Origin: Ruminiclostridium cellulolyticum H10
GTDB lineage: Bacteria; Bacillota; Clostridia; Acetivibrionales; DSM-1351
Assembly (NCBI RefSeq): GCF_000022065.1
Contig: NC_011898.1
Span: 1,572,001 to 1,636,000 of the forward strand
Direction: 5' to 3'
DNA: 64,000 bases
Every line of letters starts with the position of its first letter. Positions within the stretch are counted from its first letter, which is position 1. Below, piece by piece: positions 52,821 to 62,606 of the stretch. The notes beneath the pieces are model-generated. The model was not told the DNA's origin. It did not search any database and saw only the letters and a program-made list of their open reading frames with translations. The translations under genes were made by a program, and so were the position numbers.

Positions 52821-53153
52821 ATGATTAAAATTAATATAGGCAGGGATTTAGCAGGTACTATTAAGAAGTTTGTTATAAAGGGACATGCAGGGTATGCCGA
52901 AGAAGGCAGTGACATTGTATGTTCAGCCGTTTCTGCAATAGCTTATACAGCAGTAGGAGCTATTGAAGGGCTGATTGGTCTTAAAGGTTTTTTTAAAGAG
53001 AAGAACGGATTTATGTCATGTAAGCTGGACATGGAATTGTCTCCCGAAAAAAGTCATGATGCCAATGTAATAATGGCTACAGCGGAAATAGGATTCAAAC
53101 AGATAGAGTATGCTTATCCCGACTATGTGAAGGTATTGGATGAGGAGGTGTAA
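52821..53153 (+). CDS. prp: Ribosomal-processing cysteine protease Prp
   Basis: This 110-residue protease removes the N-terminal extension of L27. The catalytic pair is H22 in '[14 protein letters not shown]' and C34 in 'DIVCSAVSA', spaced exactly as in the Staphylococcus aureus enzyme. It lies between rplU and rpmA, its substrate gene. The extension and cleavage site are visible in L27 here, which supports the role. Confidence 0.93.
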   Translation: MIKINIGRDLAGTIKKFVIKGHAGYAEEGSDIVCSAVSAIAYTAVGAIEGLIGLKGFFKEKNGFMSCKLDMELSPEKSHDANVIMATAEIGFKQIEYAYPDYVKVLDEEV

Positions 53154-53157
53154 TCTC

Positions 53158-53439
53158 ATGATAAAGATTAATTTACAACTTTTTGCTCATAAAAAGGGTG
53201 TTGGTAGTTCAAGAAACGGACGTGACAGTGCAGCTAAAAGACTCGGTGTCAAAAGAGCTGACGGTCAATTCGTTCTGGCAGGAAACATTCTTGTTCGTCA
53301 AAGAGGTACAAAGATTCATCCCGGTGTAAACGTAGGAATAGGTAAAGACGATACCTTGTTTGCATTGAAGGATGGAAAGGTTAAGTTTGCTAGACTTGGC
53401 AGAGATAAGAAGCAGGTTATGATTGTTACTGCCGAGTAA
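53158..53439 (+). CDS. rpmA: 50S ribosomal protein L27 with cleavable N-terminal extension
   Basis: The 93-residue precursor begins with '[14 protein letters not shown]'. Prp should cut after F9, exposing the alanine-histidine-lysine start that reaches the peptidyl-transferase centre. '[19 protein letters not shown]' and '[15 protein letters not shown]' are classic L27. I use ATG 53158 after GAGGAGGTG (about 53143-53151); the longer frame begins within the end of prp. Confidence 0.97.
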   Translation: MIKINLQLFAHKKGVGSSRNGRDSAAKRLGVKRADGQFVLAGNILVRQRGTKIHPGVNVGIGKDDTLFALKDGKVKFARLGRDKKQVMIVTAE

Positions 53440-53458
53440 CAAAAAAATTATCGCATTA

Positions 53459-53497
53459 AAAAAGGTAGAAGATGTGATACGCATTTTCTACCTTTTT
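53459..53497 (+). terminator. Terminator after rpmA
   Basis: AAAAAGGTAGAA (53459-53470) pairs with TTCTACCTTTTT (53486-53497): a perfect 12-bp stem with its own T run. Confidence 0.92.
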
Positions 53498-53604
53498 AGC
53501 GTATAATAAAAGTAAATTTTTACATAAATTATTTGTTTCGGGATAAAATAAACAAAGTTCTGGATTTTATAAAAAGAATATTTGTTTTTATGGAGAGAAT
53601 ATAA

Positions 53605-54882
<1,278 letters not shown>

Positions 54883-54926
54883 TAAAAAATATGCATGGAT
54901 ATTTTCTGTGCAGATATGGAGGTTCA

Positions 54927-55217
54927 ATGCTTACAGGTAAACAAAGAAGCTATTTGAGATCAATTGCAAATAATCTTCATCCCATTTTTCAGGTAGGAAA
55001 AGGCGGGGTAAGCGATAATCTGATAAAGCAGTTTTCCGACGCGTTGGAAGCTAGGGAGCTGATAAAGGCCACTGTCCTAAAAAATGCAGAATGTGATACG
55101 AAAACCATTTGTGAAGAAATAGCAGAACAGACAAATTCCGAAGTAGTTCAGGTTATCGGAAGTAAATTTGTACTGTACAGGCCATCTGAAAAGAATTCCG
55201 TGATAGAGCTGCCCTAG
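54927..55217 (+). CDS. yhbY: YhbY-type RNA-binding protein (CRM domain)
   Basis: The 96-residue CRM-domain protein has 'LTGKQRSYLRSIANNLHPIFQVGKGG' family blocks, including the GxxG-type loop 'VGKGGVSDN', and 'FVLYRPS' at the end. Homologs bind the 50S precursor. I start at ATG 54927 after GGAGGT; the longer frame from 54891 has no ribosome binding site. Confidence 0.93.
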   Translation: MLTGKQRSYLRSIANNLHPIFQVGKGGVSDNLIKQFSDALEARELIKATVLKNAECDTKTICEEIAEQTNSEVVQVIGSKFVLYRPSEKNSVIELP

Positions 55218-55230
55218 GGCGGCTTTTTTA
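55207..55230 (+). terminator. Terminator after yhbY
   Basis: AGCTGCC (55207-55213) pairs with GGCGGCT (55218-55224, one wobble), loop CTAG, then six T. The stop codon of yhbY lies in the loop. Confidence 0.85.
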
Positions 55231-55324
55231 CCGTTATAGAAAAAATTGTAATAAAGTTCTCCTGTTCTGAATAATATAATAAGTGTTTCAATTTAATAAA
55301 CTTAGAAAATTTTCAGGAGGGTAT

Positions 55325-55597
55325 ATGAAAGAAAACTACGCTATACAAAACAATACTTACAAATGTCTGGATAAATCTACAATAAAAAAGCTAAGTGACA
55401 ATGTACTGCTTGAGAAGACCAAAGATACATATAGGTTTCTGAAATTAAATGAGATATACCTTAAAAATATAAGAGATGATTACGGAAAACAAAAAATAGC
55501 CCAGCTGAGAGTTCAGTTTATTCATCATCAGCTGGACCTGCTTATTAGAGAATGTTTTGCCAGGGGGTTGAAGCATGGATTAAATAACTATTACTAA
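55325..55597 (+). CDS. Hypothetical protein, ~90 residues, helical
   Basis: I do not recognise this family. The protein is charged and helical, with 'LLEKTKDTYRFLKLNEIYLKN' and 'FIHHQLDLLIRECFARGLKHG'; no membrane segment, signal peptide or cysteine motif is present. It is read from ATG 55325 after AGGAGGG, alone between yhbY and the convergent DUF4364 gene. A small cytosolic protein, perhaps a regulator, is all that can be said. Confidence 0.7.
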   Translation: MKENYAIQNNTYKCLDKSTIKKLSDNVLLEKTKDTYRFLKLNEIYLKNIRDDYGKQKIAQLRVQFIHHQLDLLIRECFARGLKHGLNNYY

Positions 55598-55620
55598 AAC
55601 ACCTAATTATTATCCGGCTT

Positions 55621-56160
55621 TTAATTGCTGGTATCAGTAAGTACCGATAAAATTTTGCTATACAATTTTTCAGAATTCTGAGCCCAGTTGTCACAGATTT
55701 TATTAGCGTCATTACGGCTTCCTACAGACATTTTTAAATCAATATAGGTAAAGCTGCCTTCACAAATCCTTAGACTAACGATATACTCATTTTCTTTAAC
55801 TGCAACAAAGTCTGACTGTATATTTATTTCATTTTTCTTACTTTTTTTATATTTAGCTAAAGCCTCATCAATCCTGGCTTTTATTCCCGCAGGAATTAAT
55901 GAAGTAAAATACTCCAGACTTTGTTTTCCGGCAGGAGAAATACTATATGAAAGCTTTTCGTCAGCATCTATTTTTGTAAGGAACTTTCCTTCACAAAGCT
56001 CATCAAGATATTGTTGAAGAAATATATAATTCATCAGCTTGTTTTCTAAAATAATTTTTGTTATAAGCAAATTGGTAACTGGAGATTCCAGGTTATGAAT
56101 AATATATAAAAGTATCAGCTTGTTTTCGGCAAGTTCTCTGCTATTTTCAATAGAACTCAT
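55621..56160 (-). CDS. DUF4364 family protein
   Basis: The 179-residue protein shows the DUF4364 pattern: an N-terminal winged-helix-like region ('NKLILLYIIHNLESPVTN', 'YLDELCEGKFL', 'YSISPAGKQSLEYF') followed by a beta-rich C-terminal half. The family is clostridial and of unknown function; a DNA-binding regulator is likely from the fold. GGAGGT precedes the ATG on the minus strand. Confidence 0.85.
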   Translation of the reverse strand: MSSIENSRELAENKLILLYIIHNLESPVTNLLITKIILENKLMNYIFLQQYLDELCEGKFLTKIDADEKLSYSISPAGKQSLEYFTSLIPAGIKARIDEALAKYKKSKKNEINIQSDFVAVKENEYIVSLRICEGSFTYIDLKMSVGSRNDANKICDNWAQNSEKLYSKILSVLTDTSN

Positions 56161-56360
56161 ACATACCTCCGTTCTTAGCTGTAATTTTAGCTTAAAATAA
56201 ATTCAAATATATTATAAATTATATCATAAAGCCTTAAGGTTTACTATATTACCCAAAAAGTCTTTTTATATGTTCAAAATTGAGCTTTATTTCCCGTGCA
56301 TCACGTTTATAGTTAATGATATAATATTTGAATCAAGATTAAGCTTAAAAGGAGATACAC

Positions 56361-57044
56361 GTGTCAAATAACTTATATAAGGAACTGGAAACACTGGTAC
56401 ATAGCATGGGGGGAACCTTCTTTGGAACTTCGGAAGTAGCGGAACATTTACCTGATACTCTAAAAAGTTATCCCATTGCAATAACCTTCGGTATCAGGCT
56501 GTCGGATGCTATAATTGATGAAATAGGCGGTGAGCCCACTTTTACTTATTTTAACCACTATCGTTCTGTAAATGCACTGATTGACCAAATATCATTAAGA
56601 CTTGTACTGGCTGTTCAGGCACACGGGAAAAAGGCATATTCTATTGCGGCTTCTCAAAGCATACCCTCGTCACCAATACCGTTTAGCGGCGTATTCCCGC
56701 ATAAAACGGGCGCCGTTTTAGCAGGTCTTGGCTGGATAGGCAAAAACGGTTTATTTATTCATAAGGATTACGGGCCTAGGGTAAGGTTAGGAACTGTTCT
56801 CACAGATATGGAACTTCCTTATGAAAACAAAATGATGGAAGGTAATTGTAATTTTTGTAATAGGTGTGTAAAAGCCTGTCCTGCTCTTGCCCTTACAGGG
56901 AATCAGTGGGAGCTTGGAAAACCACGCGAAAACGTTGTAGATGCAAGAGCTTGTTCCGAATATATGAACAGGAATTTTAAGCATATAGGCAGAGGTTCAG
57001 TATGTGGTATATGCATCAAGGTATGTCCCTGCCCGGTGAGTTGA
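56361..57044 (+). CDS. Double-4Fe-4S-cluster protein related to epoxyqueuosine reductase (QueG-like, short)
   Basis: This 227-residue protein has an N-terminal part resembling QueG ('AITFGIRLSD', 'HKTGAVLAGLGWIGKNGLFI', 'GPRVRLGTVLTD') and two ferredoxin-like clusters in 'GNCNFCNRCVKACP' and 'CGICIKVCPCP'. True QueG is ~380 residues with extra C-terminal HEAT repeats and uses cobalamin; this protein stops after the second cluster. It is a QueG-related reductase of unknown substrate. The start is GTG 56361 after AAAGGAGAT. Confidence 0.85.
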   Translation: MSNNLYKELETLVHSMGGTFFGTSEVAEHLPDTLKSYPIAITFGIRLSDAIIDEIGGEPTFTYFNHYRSVNALIDQISLRLVLAVQAHGKKAYSIAASQSIPSSPIPFSGVFPHKTGAVLAGLGWIGKNGLFIHKDYGPRVRLGTVLTDMELPYENKMMEGNCNFCNRCVKACPALALTGNQWELGKPRENVVDARACSEYMNRNFKHIGRGSVCGICIKVCPCPVS

Positions 57045-57172
57045 ACCTGACAGTATAAGTTAAAGGAAAAATGTCAGCCGCGTGGTTTGTACACGTTGAC
57101 TGGAGAAATTACGTATGATATATTCTTTTTAGCATAGCAGTTATTCTTATTTAATGGTTTATTTTATAATAT

Positions 57173-57212
57173 AATCCCTAGAGTATACTACTTTCAGGGA
57201 TTTTACTTTTGT
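57173..57212 (+). promoter_or_regulatory. Hairpin in the folE 5' region, possible attenuator
   Basis: AATCCCT (57173-57179) pairs with AGGGATT (57196-57202), followed by TTACTTTTG. A TATAAT box lies just upstream (57165-57170), so the hairpin would be at the transcript start rather than the end of the previous gene, unless transcription comes from there. The region 57047-57095 before it has two inverted repeats (CTGACA...TGTCAG and CGTG...CACG). Confidence 0.4.
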
Positions 57213-57264
57213 TCAGGAAAATACATTACGGTGTCAAGAACATCGTATACATTGGGTGGGTTAT

Positions 57265-57852
57265 ATGTCTATAGATAGGAAAAAAGTTGAGGAGCATATC
57301 AGAGGCTTACTGGTTGCTATCGGAGAGAACCCTGACAGGGAAGGGCTGAAGGAGACTCCTTCACGAGTCGCCCAGATGTATCAGGAAGTTTTTGAGGGTA
57401 TCAGCTATACAAATGACGAGATTGCTGAAATGTTTAACAAGACATTTGAAGAAGATTTGGTGATACCAAAAGATAACAAAGAAATAGTATTGGTTAAGGA
57501 TATAGATATTTTCAGCTATTGTGAGCATCATATGGCACTTATGTACAATATGAAAGTTGCAGTTGCCTACATACCTAACGATAAAATACTTGGCCTGAGT
57601 AAAATAGCCAGAATTGCCGATATGGTCGGAAAACGTCTTCAGCTTCAGGAAAGGATAGGGTCAGATATAGCCGAAATTATGCAAAAGATAACCGATTCAG
57701 AAGATGTTGCCGTAATTGTTGAAGGGCAGCACGCATGTATGACAACCAGGGGTATCAAAAACACAGGCTCTCGGACTACAACCACTACCCTTAGGGGAGC
57801 TTTTAAAACCGATACAAATCTTACAAACAGATTAATGATGTTATATAAGTAA
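57265..57852 (+). CDS. folE: GTP cyclohydrolase I FolE
   Basis: FolE converts GTP to dihydroneopterin triphosphate, the first folate step. The 195-residue protein has '[17 protein letters not shown]', zinc ligands in '[13 protein letters not shown]' and '[12 protein letters not shown]', and '[21 protein letters not shown]'. I start at ATG 57265 (spacing of 4 from GGGTGGG); a GTG at 57256 is also open. It leads a six-gene folate and corrinoid run. Confidence 0.96.
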   Translation: MSIDRKKVEEHIRGLLVAIGENPDREGLKETPSRVAQMYQEVFEGISYTNDEIAEMFNKTFEEDLVIPKDNKEIVLVKDIDIFSYCEHHMALMYNMKVAVAYIPNDKILGLSKIARIADMVGKRLQLQERIGSDIAEIMQKITDSEDVAVIVEGQHACMTTRGIKNTGSRTTTTTLRGAFKTDTNLTNRLMMLYK

Positions 57853-57866
57853 AAAGGGAGGTTAAT

Positions 57867-58346
57867 ATGAAAAAAGTTCACAAAATATTAAGCCACCCAC
57901 AATTCAAAAAATATATGGAGTTGAATTTCCAAGCTGAACAAGACCGTAAGTTTTGCCGTCATGACATTCAGCACTCAATAGATGTGGCAAGGGTTGCTTA
58001 TATTATTTCATTGGAAAACAATTATAACCTTGACAAGGAAATAATTTATATAACAGCACTTCTTCATGATATTGCGAGATGGAAGCAGTACAGCGAGAAG
58101 GTTGACCATGCTGCCGAAGGAGCTGTTTTAGCACGTGGAATCCTAAGGGATTTGAAAATGGATAATAACGACACTGAAATGATTTTGGATGCAATAGCAA
58201 AGCACCGTAAAAAGGAAGGACACAGTACGCCTCTGAGTAAGGTTTTATACGCAGGTGACAAGTCGTGCCGTCAATGTATTGTCTGTAGCATGGTTGAGGA
58301 ATGTAATCGGTATGAGGACGGTTACAAGCCTGTACTTTATTATTAA
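57867..58346 (+). CDS. HD-domain metal-dependent phosphohydrolase in the folate operon
   Basis: The 159-residue HD-domain protein has 'CRHDIQHSIDVARVAYII' (first His-Asp region) and 'ALLHDIARW' (the HD pair), then 'DHAAEGAVLARGIL' and 'AIAKHRK' as further metal ligands. It is embedded between folE and folP, where the dihydroneopterin-triphosphate pyrophosphatase step has no other gene, so it may supply that activity. This is an inference. The C-terminus has a cysteine cluster ('SCRQCIVCSMVEEC'). Confidence 0.8.
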   Translation: MKKVHKILSHPQFKKYMELNFQAEQDRKFCRHDIQHSIDVARVAYIISLENNYNLDKEIIYITALLHDIARWKQYSEKVDHAAEGAVLARGILRDLKMDNNDTEMILDAIAKHRKKEGHSTPLSKVLYAGDKSCRQCIVCSMVEECNRYEDGYKPVLYY

Positions 58347-58365
58347 AAAAAAGGATATTAAAAAT

Positions 58366-59190
58366 ATGAAAGTTGAATTCTTAAAAATTGGTAACAGTAT
58401 CTGGAAATGGGGCAAAAAGACTTATGTTATGGGAATACTTAACATAACGCCGGATTCTTTTTCCGACGGAGGCAGCTACACAAACCCAGAGATTGCACTT
58501 AATCAGGCATTACGGATGATTGAGGAAGGTGCAGATATAATAGACGTTGGCGGAGAAACCACAAAACCGGGTGCAGTACCTGTATCCTCTGAAATTGAAC
58601 AGCAGAGGATAATACCTGTGATTGAAGCTCTTTCAAAAGAAATAGCCTTGCCCGTTTCCGTAGACACATACAGGGCGGACACTGCAGAACTTGCCATACA
58701 GGCAGGTGCAGCTATGATAAATGACATCTGGGGACTTAAGTATGATTCCCGCATGGCTTCAATTATTGCAGAGTATAATGTATCTGTATGCATAATGCAT
58801 AACAGAACTACGGGAACGGATTATGGAAAAGACCTTATAGGAACAATACTAAAGGAGCTTGAAGGAAGTATATTAATAGCAAAAAACGCAGGCATAGGGG
58901 ATGATAAAATAATTATAGATCCCGGTATAGGTTTTGCGAAGACTTGGGAACAAAACCTGGAGGTAATGCACAGCCTTGAGGATTTTAAAAGATTAGGTTA
59001 CCCAGTACTGTTGGGAACTTCAAGAAAATCCTTTATAGGCAAGGTTCTGGGGCTTGAAGTACCTGACAGGCTTGAAGGTACACTGGCAACAACGGCAGCG
59101 GGTATTTCAAAAGGTGTTGATATTGTTAGGGTACATGATGTTTTGCAAAATGTAAGAGTAGCAAAAATGACGGATAGTATGGTGAGATAA
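58366..59190 (+). CDS. folP: Dihydropteroate synthase FolP
   Basis: FolP couples p-aminobenzoate to 6-hydroxymethyl-dihydropterin pyrophosphate. Motifs are 'VMGILNITPDSFSDGG', 'GADIIDVGGETTKPG', 'VSVDTYRADTAELA', 'INDIWGLK', 'IIDPGIGFAKT' and 'GTSRKSFIG'. I start at ATG 58366 (274 residues) after AAGGAT; the frame is open back to 58255 but that part overlaps the HD gene. It abuts folB directly. Confidence 0.95.
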   Translation: MKVEFLKIGNSIWKWGKKTYVMGILNITPDSFSDGGSYTNPEIALNQALRMIEEGADIIDVGGETTKPGAVPVSSEIEQQRIIPVIEALSKEIALPVSVDTYRADTAELAIQAGAAMINDIWGLKYDSRMASIIAEYNVSVCIMHNRTTGTDYGKDLIGTILKELEGSILIAKNAGIGDDKIIIDPGIGFAKTWEQNLEVMHSLEDFKRLGYPVLLGTSRKSFIGKVLGLEVPDRLEGTLATTAAGISKGVDIVRVHDVLQNVRVAKMTDSMVR

Positions 59191-59565
59191 ATGGATAAGA
59201 TAATTATTGAGGACTTGGAATTATACGCATATCACGGAGTGGCAGAAGAAGAGAAAAAACTTGGGCAGATGTTTCTTATTTCTCTGGAAATTTCAGCTGA
59301 TTTAAGCACTGCTGCCAGAAACCATGATTTAAGTTCTACATTGAATTATGCAGAGGTATGCAGAGTTGTTCAGGAGGTTGTACAGTCGGATAAATATGAT
59401 TTGATTGAAACGGTTGCATATAAAATTATGGAAGGTATATTTATTAACTTTCACAAGGCGGTGTCAGTAAAGATAAAGCTCAAAAAGCCATGGGCTCCCA
59501 TGGGATATCATCTTAGATACGCAGGGGTTGAATTTGAGCGTACGAGAGGTGATTTCAATGTGTAA
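59191..59565 (+). CDS. folB: Dihydroneopterin aldolase FolB
   Basis: FolB (124 residues) cleaves dihydroneopterin to 6-hydroxymethyl-dihydropterin. 'IIEDLELYAYHGVAEEEKKLGQ' carries the conserved Tyr-His-Gly, 'TLNYAEVCRVV' the pterin contact, and 'VKIKLKKPWAP' the catalytic lysine. Its ATG follows the folP stop without a gap, and its end overlaps folK by 8 bases. Confidence 0.95.
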   Translation: MDKIIIEDLELYAYHGVAEEEKKLGQMFLISLEISADLSTAARNHDLSSTLNYAEVCRVVQEVVQSDKYDLIETVAYKIMEGIFINFHKAVSVKIKLKKPWAPMGYHLRYAGVEFERTRGDFNV

Positions 59566-60031
59566 TAGTGAAGTTACTGCATATATAGGGTTGGGTTCAA
59601 ATATAGGTGACAGGAAATTTCAACTTAACCGGGCAGTGGAGCTGCTAAAAGGGGCTGAAAAAGTTGAAGTTACGGCTGTGTCCTCTTATTATAATACCGC
59701 TCCGGTGGGGTACGAACAGCAGCCTGATTTTTTGAATGCAGTGGTTGAAATCAGGACAGCCTTGTCTGCCTATGGGCTTTTACAGTTGTGTTCGGAAATA
59801 GAAAAGGAACTTAAGAGGGAAAGAATAATACGCTGGGGGCCAAGGACTATCGATCTTGATATTCTGCTTTTCGGCAATGAAATCATATATAAAAAGGATT
59901 TGGTAATTCCTCACCCGAGGATGCATGAACGGAGGTTTGTACTGGAGCCTTTAAATGAAATTGCCCCGGAGGTATTGCATCCTGTTTTTAACAAATATAT
60001 ACGAGAAATATTTCATAGTAGTTTTATGTAA
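59558..60031 (+). CDS. folK: 2-amino-4-hydroxy-6-hydroxymethyldihydropteridine pyrophosphokinase FolK
   Basis: FolK (157 residues) pyrophosphorylates hydroxymethyl-dihydropterin. 'YIGLGSNIGDR', 'SSYYNTAPVGY', 'QPDFLNAVVEI', 'RWGPRTIDLDILLFG' and 'IPHPRMHERRFVLEPL' match all conserved blocks. I start at ATG 59558 after GAGAGGTGA; an upstream in-frame start would lie within folB. Confidence 0.96.
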   Translation: MCNSEVTAYIGLGSNIGDRKFQLNRAVELLKGAEKVEVTAVSSYYNTAPVGYEQQPDFLNAVVEIRTALSAYGLLQLCSEIEKELKRERIIRWGPRTIDLDILLFGNEIIYKKDLVIPHPRMHERRFVLEPLNEIAPEVLHPVFNKYIREIFHSSFM

Positions 60032-60048
60032 TACAAATGGAGGAGTTT

Positions 60049-60582
60049 ATGGGTAGGAAAGGTTTGGTACACATCTATACAGGTGATGGTAAGGGTAAGA
60101 CTACAGCTGCAATAGGACTTGGAGTAAGAGCCTGTGGAGATAATATGAAGGTTCTTATGGTTCAGTTTCTCAAAAGTAGAGATACATGTGAGCTCCATTC
60201 ACTAAAGAAGCTGGAACCGGAGTTTACCGTATTAAGAGGGTTCAGCTGTAAAAAGTTTGTCTGGAATATGACCGAGGAAGAAATGGAAGAAGCACGTAAA
60301 GAGGCCACTGAAATTTTTCTTAATGTAAAAAATCTTGTTTTACAGAATAAGTATGATCTGGTTATTCTGGACGAGCTGATAGGGGTTCTGACTAACGGGT
60401 TTATCAAAGAAGACGATGTTATTGCTATGATAAAAGATAAACCCCAAGAAACAGAACTTGTATTAACCGGGAGAAATGCAGGAAAACGTTTGATAGAAGC
60501 TGCCGACTACGTTTCTGATATTAAAGCCGTAAAGCATCCGTATCAAGAAGGCATTTCCGCCCGAAAGGGAATTGAATTTTAG
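60049..60582 (+). CDS. cobO: Corrinoid (cob(I)yrinic acid a,c-diamide) adenosyltransferase
   Basis: This CobA/CobO/BtuR-family enzyme (177 residues) attaches the 5'-deoxyadenosyl group of ATP to cob(I)alamin precursors. The modified P-loop is 'YTGDGKGKTTAAIGLGVRA' and the Walker-B-like motif is 'LVILDELIGVL'; 'ELVLTGRNA' is also conserved. It completes the pathway begun by the 20-kb operon, from which it is detached. I prefer ATG 60049 (GGAGG 5 bases upstream) over ATG 60037, which lies ahead of that site. Confidence 0.93.
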   Translation: MGRKGLVHIYTGDGKGKTTAAIGLGVRACGDNMKVLMVQFLKSRDTCELHSLKKLEPEFTVLRGFSCKKFVWNMTEEEMEEARKEATEIFLNVKNLVLQNKYDLVILDELIGVLTNGFIKEDDVIAMIKDKPQETELVLTGRNAGKRLIEAADYVSDIKAVKHPYQEGISARKGIEF

Positions 60583-60590
60583 AGTCACTG

Positions 60591-62036
60591 CTATTTTTGC
60601 AATGTTTTACGGTACATGTTTATATATTCATGTGCTGATTTTTCCCAGCTGAAATCTGTTCTCATACCTCTTTGAACAAGAAGGTTCCAAATATCCTTTT
60701 TGTTACAATAAAAATCTACCGCACGCCTGATGGTATTAAGCATATCGTGTGCATTGTAATTTGTAAAAGTAAAACCATTCCCCTCTCCTGTAGCCTCATT
60801 GTATGAAACAACAGTATCATTAAGGCCGCCTGTTTCACGAACTATTGGAACTGCTCCATAGCGGAAACTGAAAATCTGACCAAGACCGCAGGGTTCAAAT
60901 AGCGATGGCATAAGGAACATATCTGACGCAGCATAAATTCGCTGAGCCAGTATATCGCTAAAGGTTATGTTTGCTGAAACCTTGTCTTTATGCCAGTATG
61001 CTGCGTTTTCAAAAATATATTTGTAATGCTCGTCACCTTTCCCGAGTATAATAAGTTGAATATCCATTTGCAGGATTTCTTCCAGTACACGTTCAATAAG
61101 GTCAAATCCTTTTTGAGGGGTTAGCCTTGAAATAATACTGATTATAGGTACTTCTGACTTTACAGGAAGGCCTAAATCCTGCTGTAGCCTTCGTTTGTTT
61201 TCATACTTTTGTGATATCTTGTCAGCCGAGTACATAGCATACAACCTGGTATCATTTTCAGGATTGTTTTTTTCATAATCAATACCGTTCAATATTCCAT
61301 ATAAATCATTTGACCGACTGATTAATACACCGTTGAGACCCTCACCAAAAAAATCGTTTTTTATTTCATTTGAATATGTTGGACTCACAGTACTTATTGA
61401 ATCTGAATAAACAAGGCCGGCTTTTAAAAAAATTACATTCCCATTAAATTCCAAGCCTTCAGAGGTGAAATATCTCCAATCCAGTCCAAGCAGCCCGGGT
61501 AGTACTTCTTTTGGGAAAATACCCTGGTATTTCAGATTGTGAATTGTAAATACGGTTTTAATGTTTTTATAAAAATGTTTGCTTTTGTAAGTAGCTTTTA
61601 ACAGGAGACTTACAACTCCGGTCTGCCAGTCATTGCAATGTATTATATCTGCCTTGAAACCTACAAAAGGAAGCATTTCTAAAAGTGCTTTACTAAAAAA
61701 GGTAAACTGTTCGGCCTGATCAAAGTCACCATAGAGTTCAGGCCTGTTGAAGTAATATTCATTATCAAGAAAATAGTATGTTAATCCTTCGAATTTTAAT
61801 CTAAAAATGCCACAATACTGATGTCTCCAGGATACGTCAACATAAATGAAGCCCAGATATTCCATCTGTGATTTGTACTGTTCAGGGATTACCTTGTATT
61901 TGGGCATAACTACACGTATATCACAGCCCAGCTTTGACAGAGCTTTCGGGAGGGAGCCTGAAACATCGCCAAGACCTCCGGTTTTTGCAAAAGGAATTAC
62001 TTCTGAAGAAGCAAACAAAATGTTTATATTATTCAA
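60591..62036 (-). CDS. glgA: Glycogen synthase (ADP-glucose) GlgA
   Basis: This 481-residue GT5 enzyme extends alpha-1,4-glucan from ADP-glucose. 'VIPFAKTGGLGDVSGSLPKAL' carries the ADP-binding Lys-x-Gly-Gly, 'HCNDWQTG' and 'IHNLKYQGIFP' follow, and 'PSLFEPCGLGQIFSFRYGAVPIVRETGGL' has the catalytic Glu region. The start is TTG at 62034-62036, 7 bases after AGGAGG on the minus strand. It is monocistronic here; glgC and glgD are not in the window. Confidence 0.95.
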   Translation of the reverse strand: MNNINILFASSEVIPFAKTGGLGDVSGSLPKALSKLGCDIRVVMPKYKVIPEQYKSQMEYLGFIYVDVSWRHQYCGIFRLKFEGLTYYFLDNEYYFNRPELYGDFDQAEQFTFFSKALLEMLPFVGFKADIIHCNDWQTGVVSLLLKATYKSKHFYKNIKTVFTIHNLKYQGIFPKEVLPGLLGLDWRYFTSEGLEFNGNVIFLKAGLVYSDSISTVSPTYSNEIKNDFFGEGLNGVLISRSNDLYGILNGIDYEKNNPENDTRLYAMYSADKISQKYENKRRLQQDLGLPVKSEVPIISIISRLTPQKGFDLIERVLEEILQMDIQLIILGKGDEHYKYIFENAAYWHKDKVSANITFSDILAQRIYAASDMFLMPSLFEPCGLGQIFSFRYGAVPIVRETGGLNDTVVSYNEATGEGNGFTFTNYNAHDMLNTIRRAVDFYCNKKDIWNLLVQRGMRTDFSWEKSAHEYINMYRKTLQK

Positions 62037-62154
62037 CCTGTTACCTCCTATAAATACTAGTGGTATAATTTTCTTTAAGATAATTAAAGTTTATCAGAAA
62101 TTGTTTCAACCTACAATAAACGGGGAATAAAGTCAGCATAACAGCAAATACTCA

Positions 62155-62183
62155 TTGACACAGAGTTAAGGTTGGATTATCCT
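62155..62183 (+). promoter_or_regulatory. Promoter candidate for the TSCPD gene
   Basis: TTGACA (62155-62160), 17-base spacer, TATCCT (62178-62183), about 63 bases before the start. Confidence 0.5.
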
Positions 62184-62246
62184 TGTATTAAAAAATTTAA
62201 CCATGCATGAAAACCGCAGGCAATAATAATCGGAGGGCATTATAAA

Positions 62247-62501
62247 ATGATATTTCAAACAAGGGGTACGTGCTCAAGTCAGATAAGCTTTGAGATTGAA
62301 GAAGGAAAATTGAAAAATGTGCAGTTCAGCAGAGGCTGTTCCGGGAACCTTCAGGGTATCAGCTCGCTTGTTGAGGGTATGCCGATATATGAAGTAATTT
62401 CAAAGTTAAAAGGTATTGATTGTCAGGGAAGAGGTACTTCGTGCCCAGATCAACTGGCAATAGCTCTCGAATCGGCATTAAAAAAACAGCAGGCAGGATA
62501 A
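62247..62501 (+). CDS. TSCPD domain protein (TIGR03905 family)
   Basis: This 84-residue protein ends with 'GIDCQGRGTSCPDQLAIAL', which includes the TSCPD motif, and has three further cysteines at regular positions ('RGTCSSQI', 'RGCSGN'). The domain also occurs at the C-terminus of B12-dependent ribonucleotide reductases, where it may bind metal. Stand-alone versions in clostridia have no proven function. CGGAGGGC precedes the ATG. Confidence 0.88.
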   Translation: MIFQTRGTCSSQISFEIEEGKLKNVQFSRGCSGNLQGISSLVEGMPIYEVISKLKGIDCQGRGTSCPDQLAIALESALKKQQAG

Positions 62502-62606
62502 TGTATATGTAAATAATGGATGTACTATCTATCAATTTTTAATGGAAAGTCGTATAATGTTAATAACACTTATTTATTACTACTTTAATGAGGGAGGCGT
62601 TTAACA

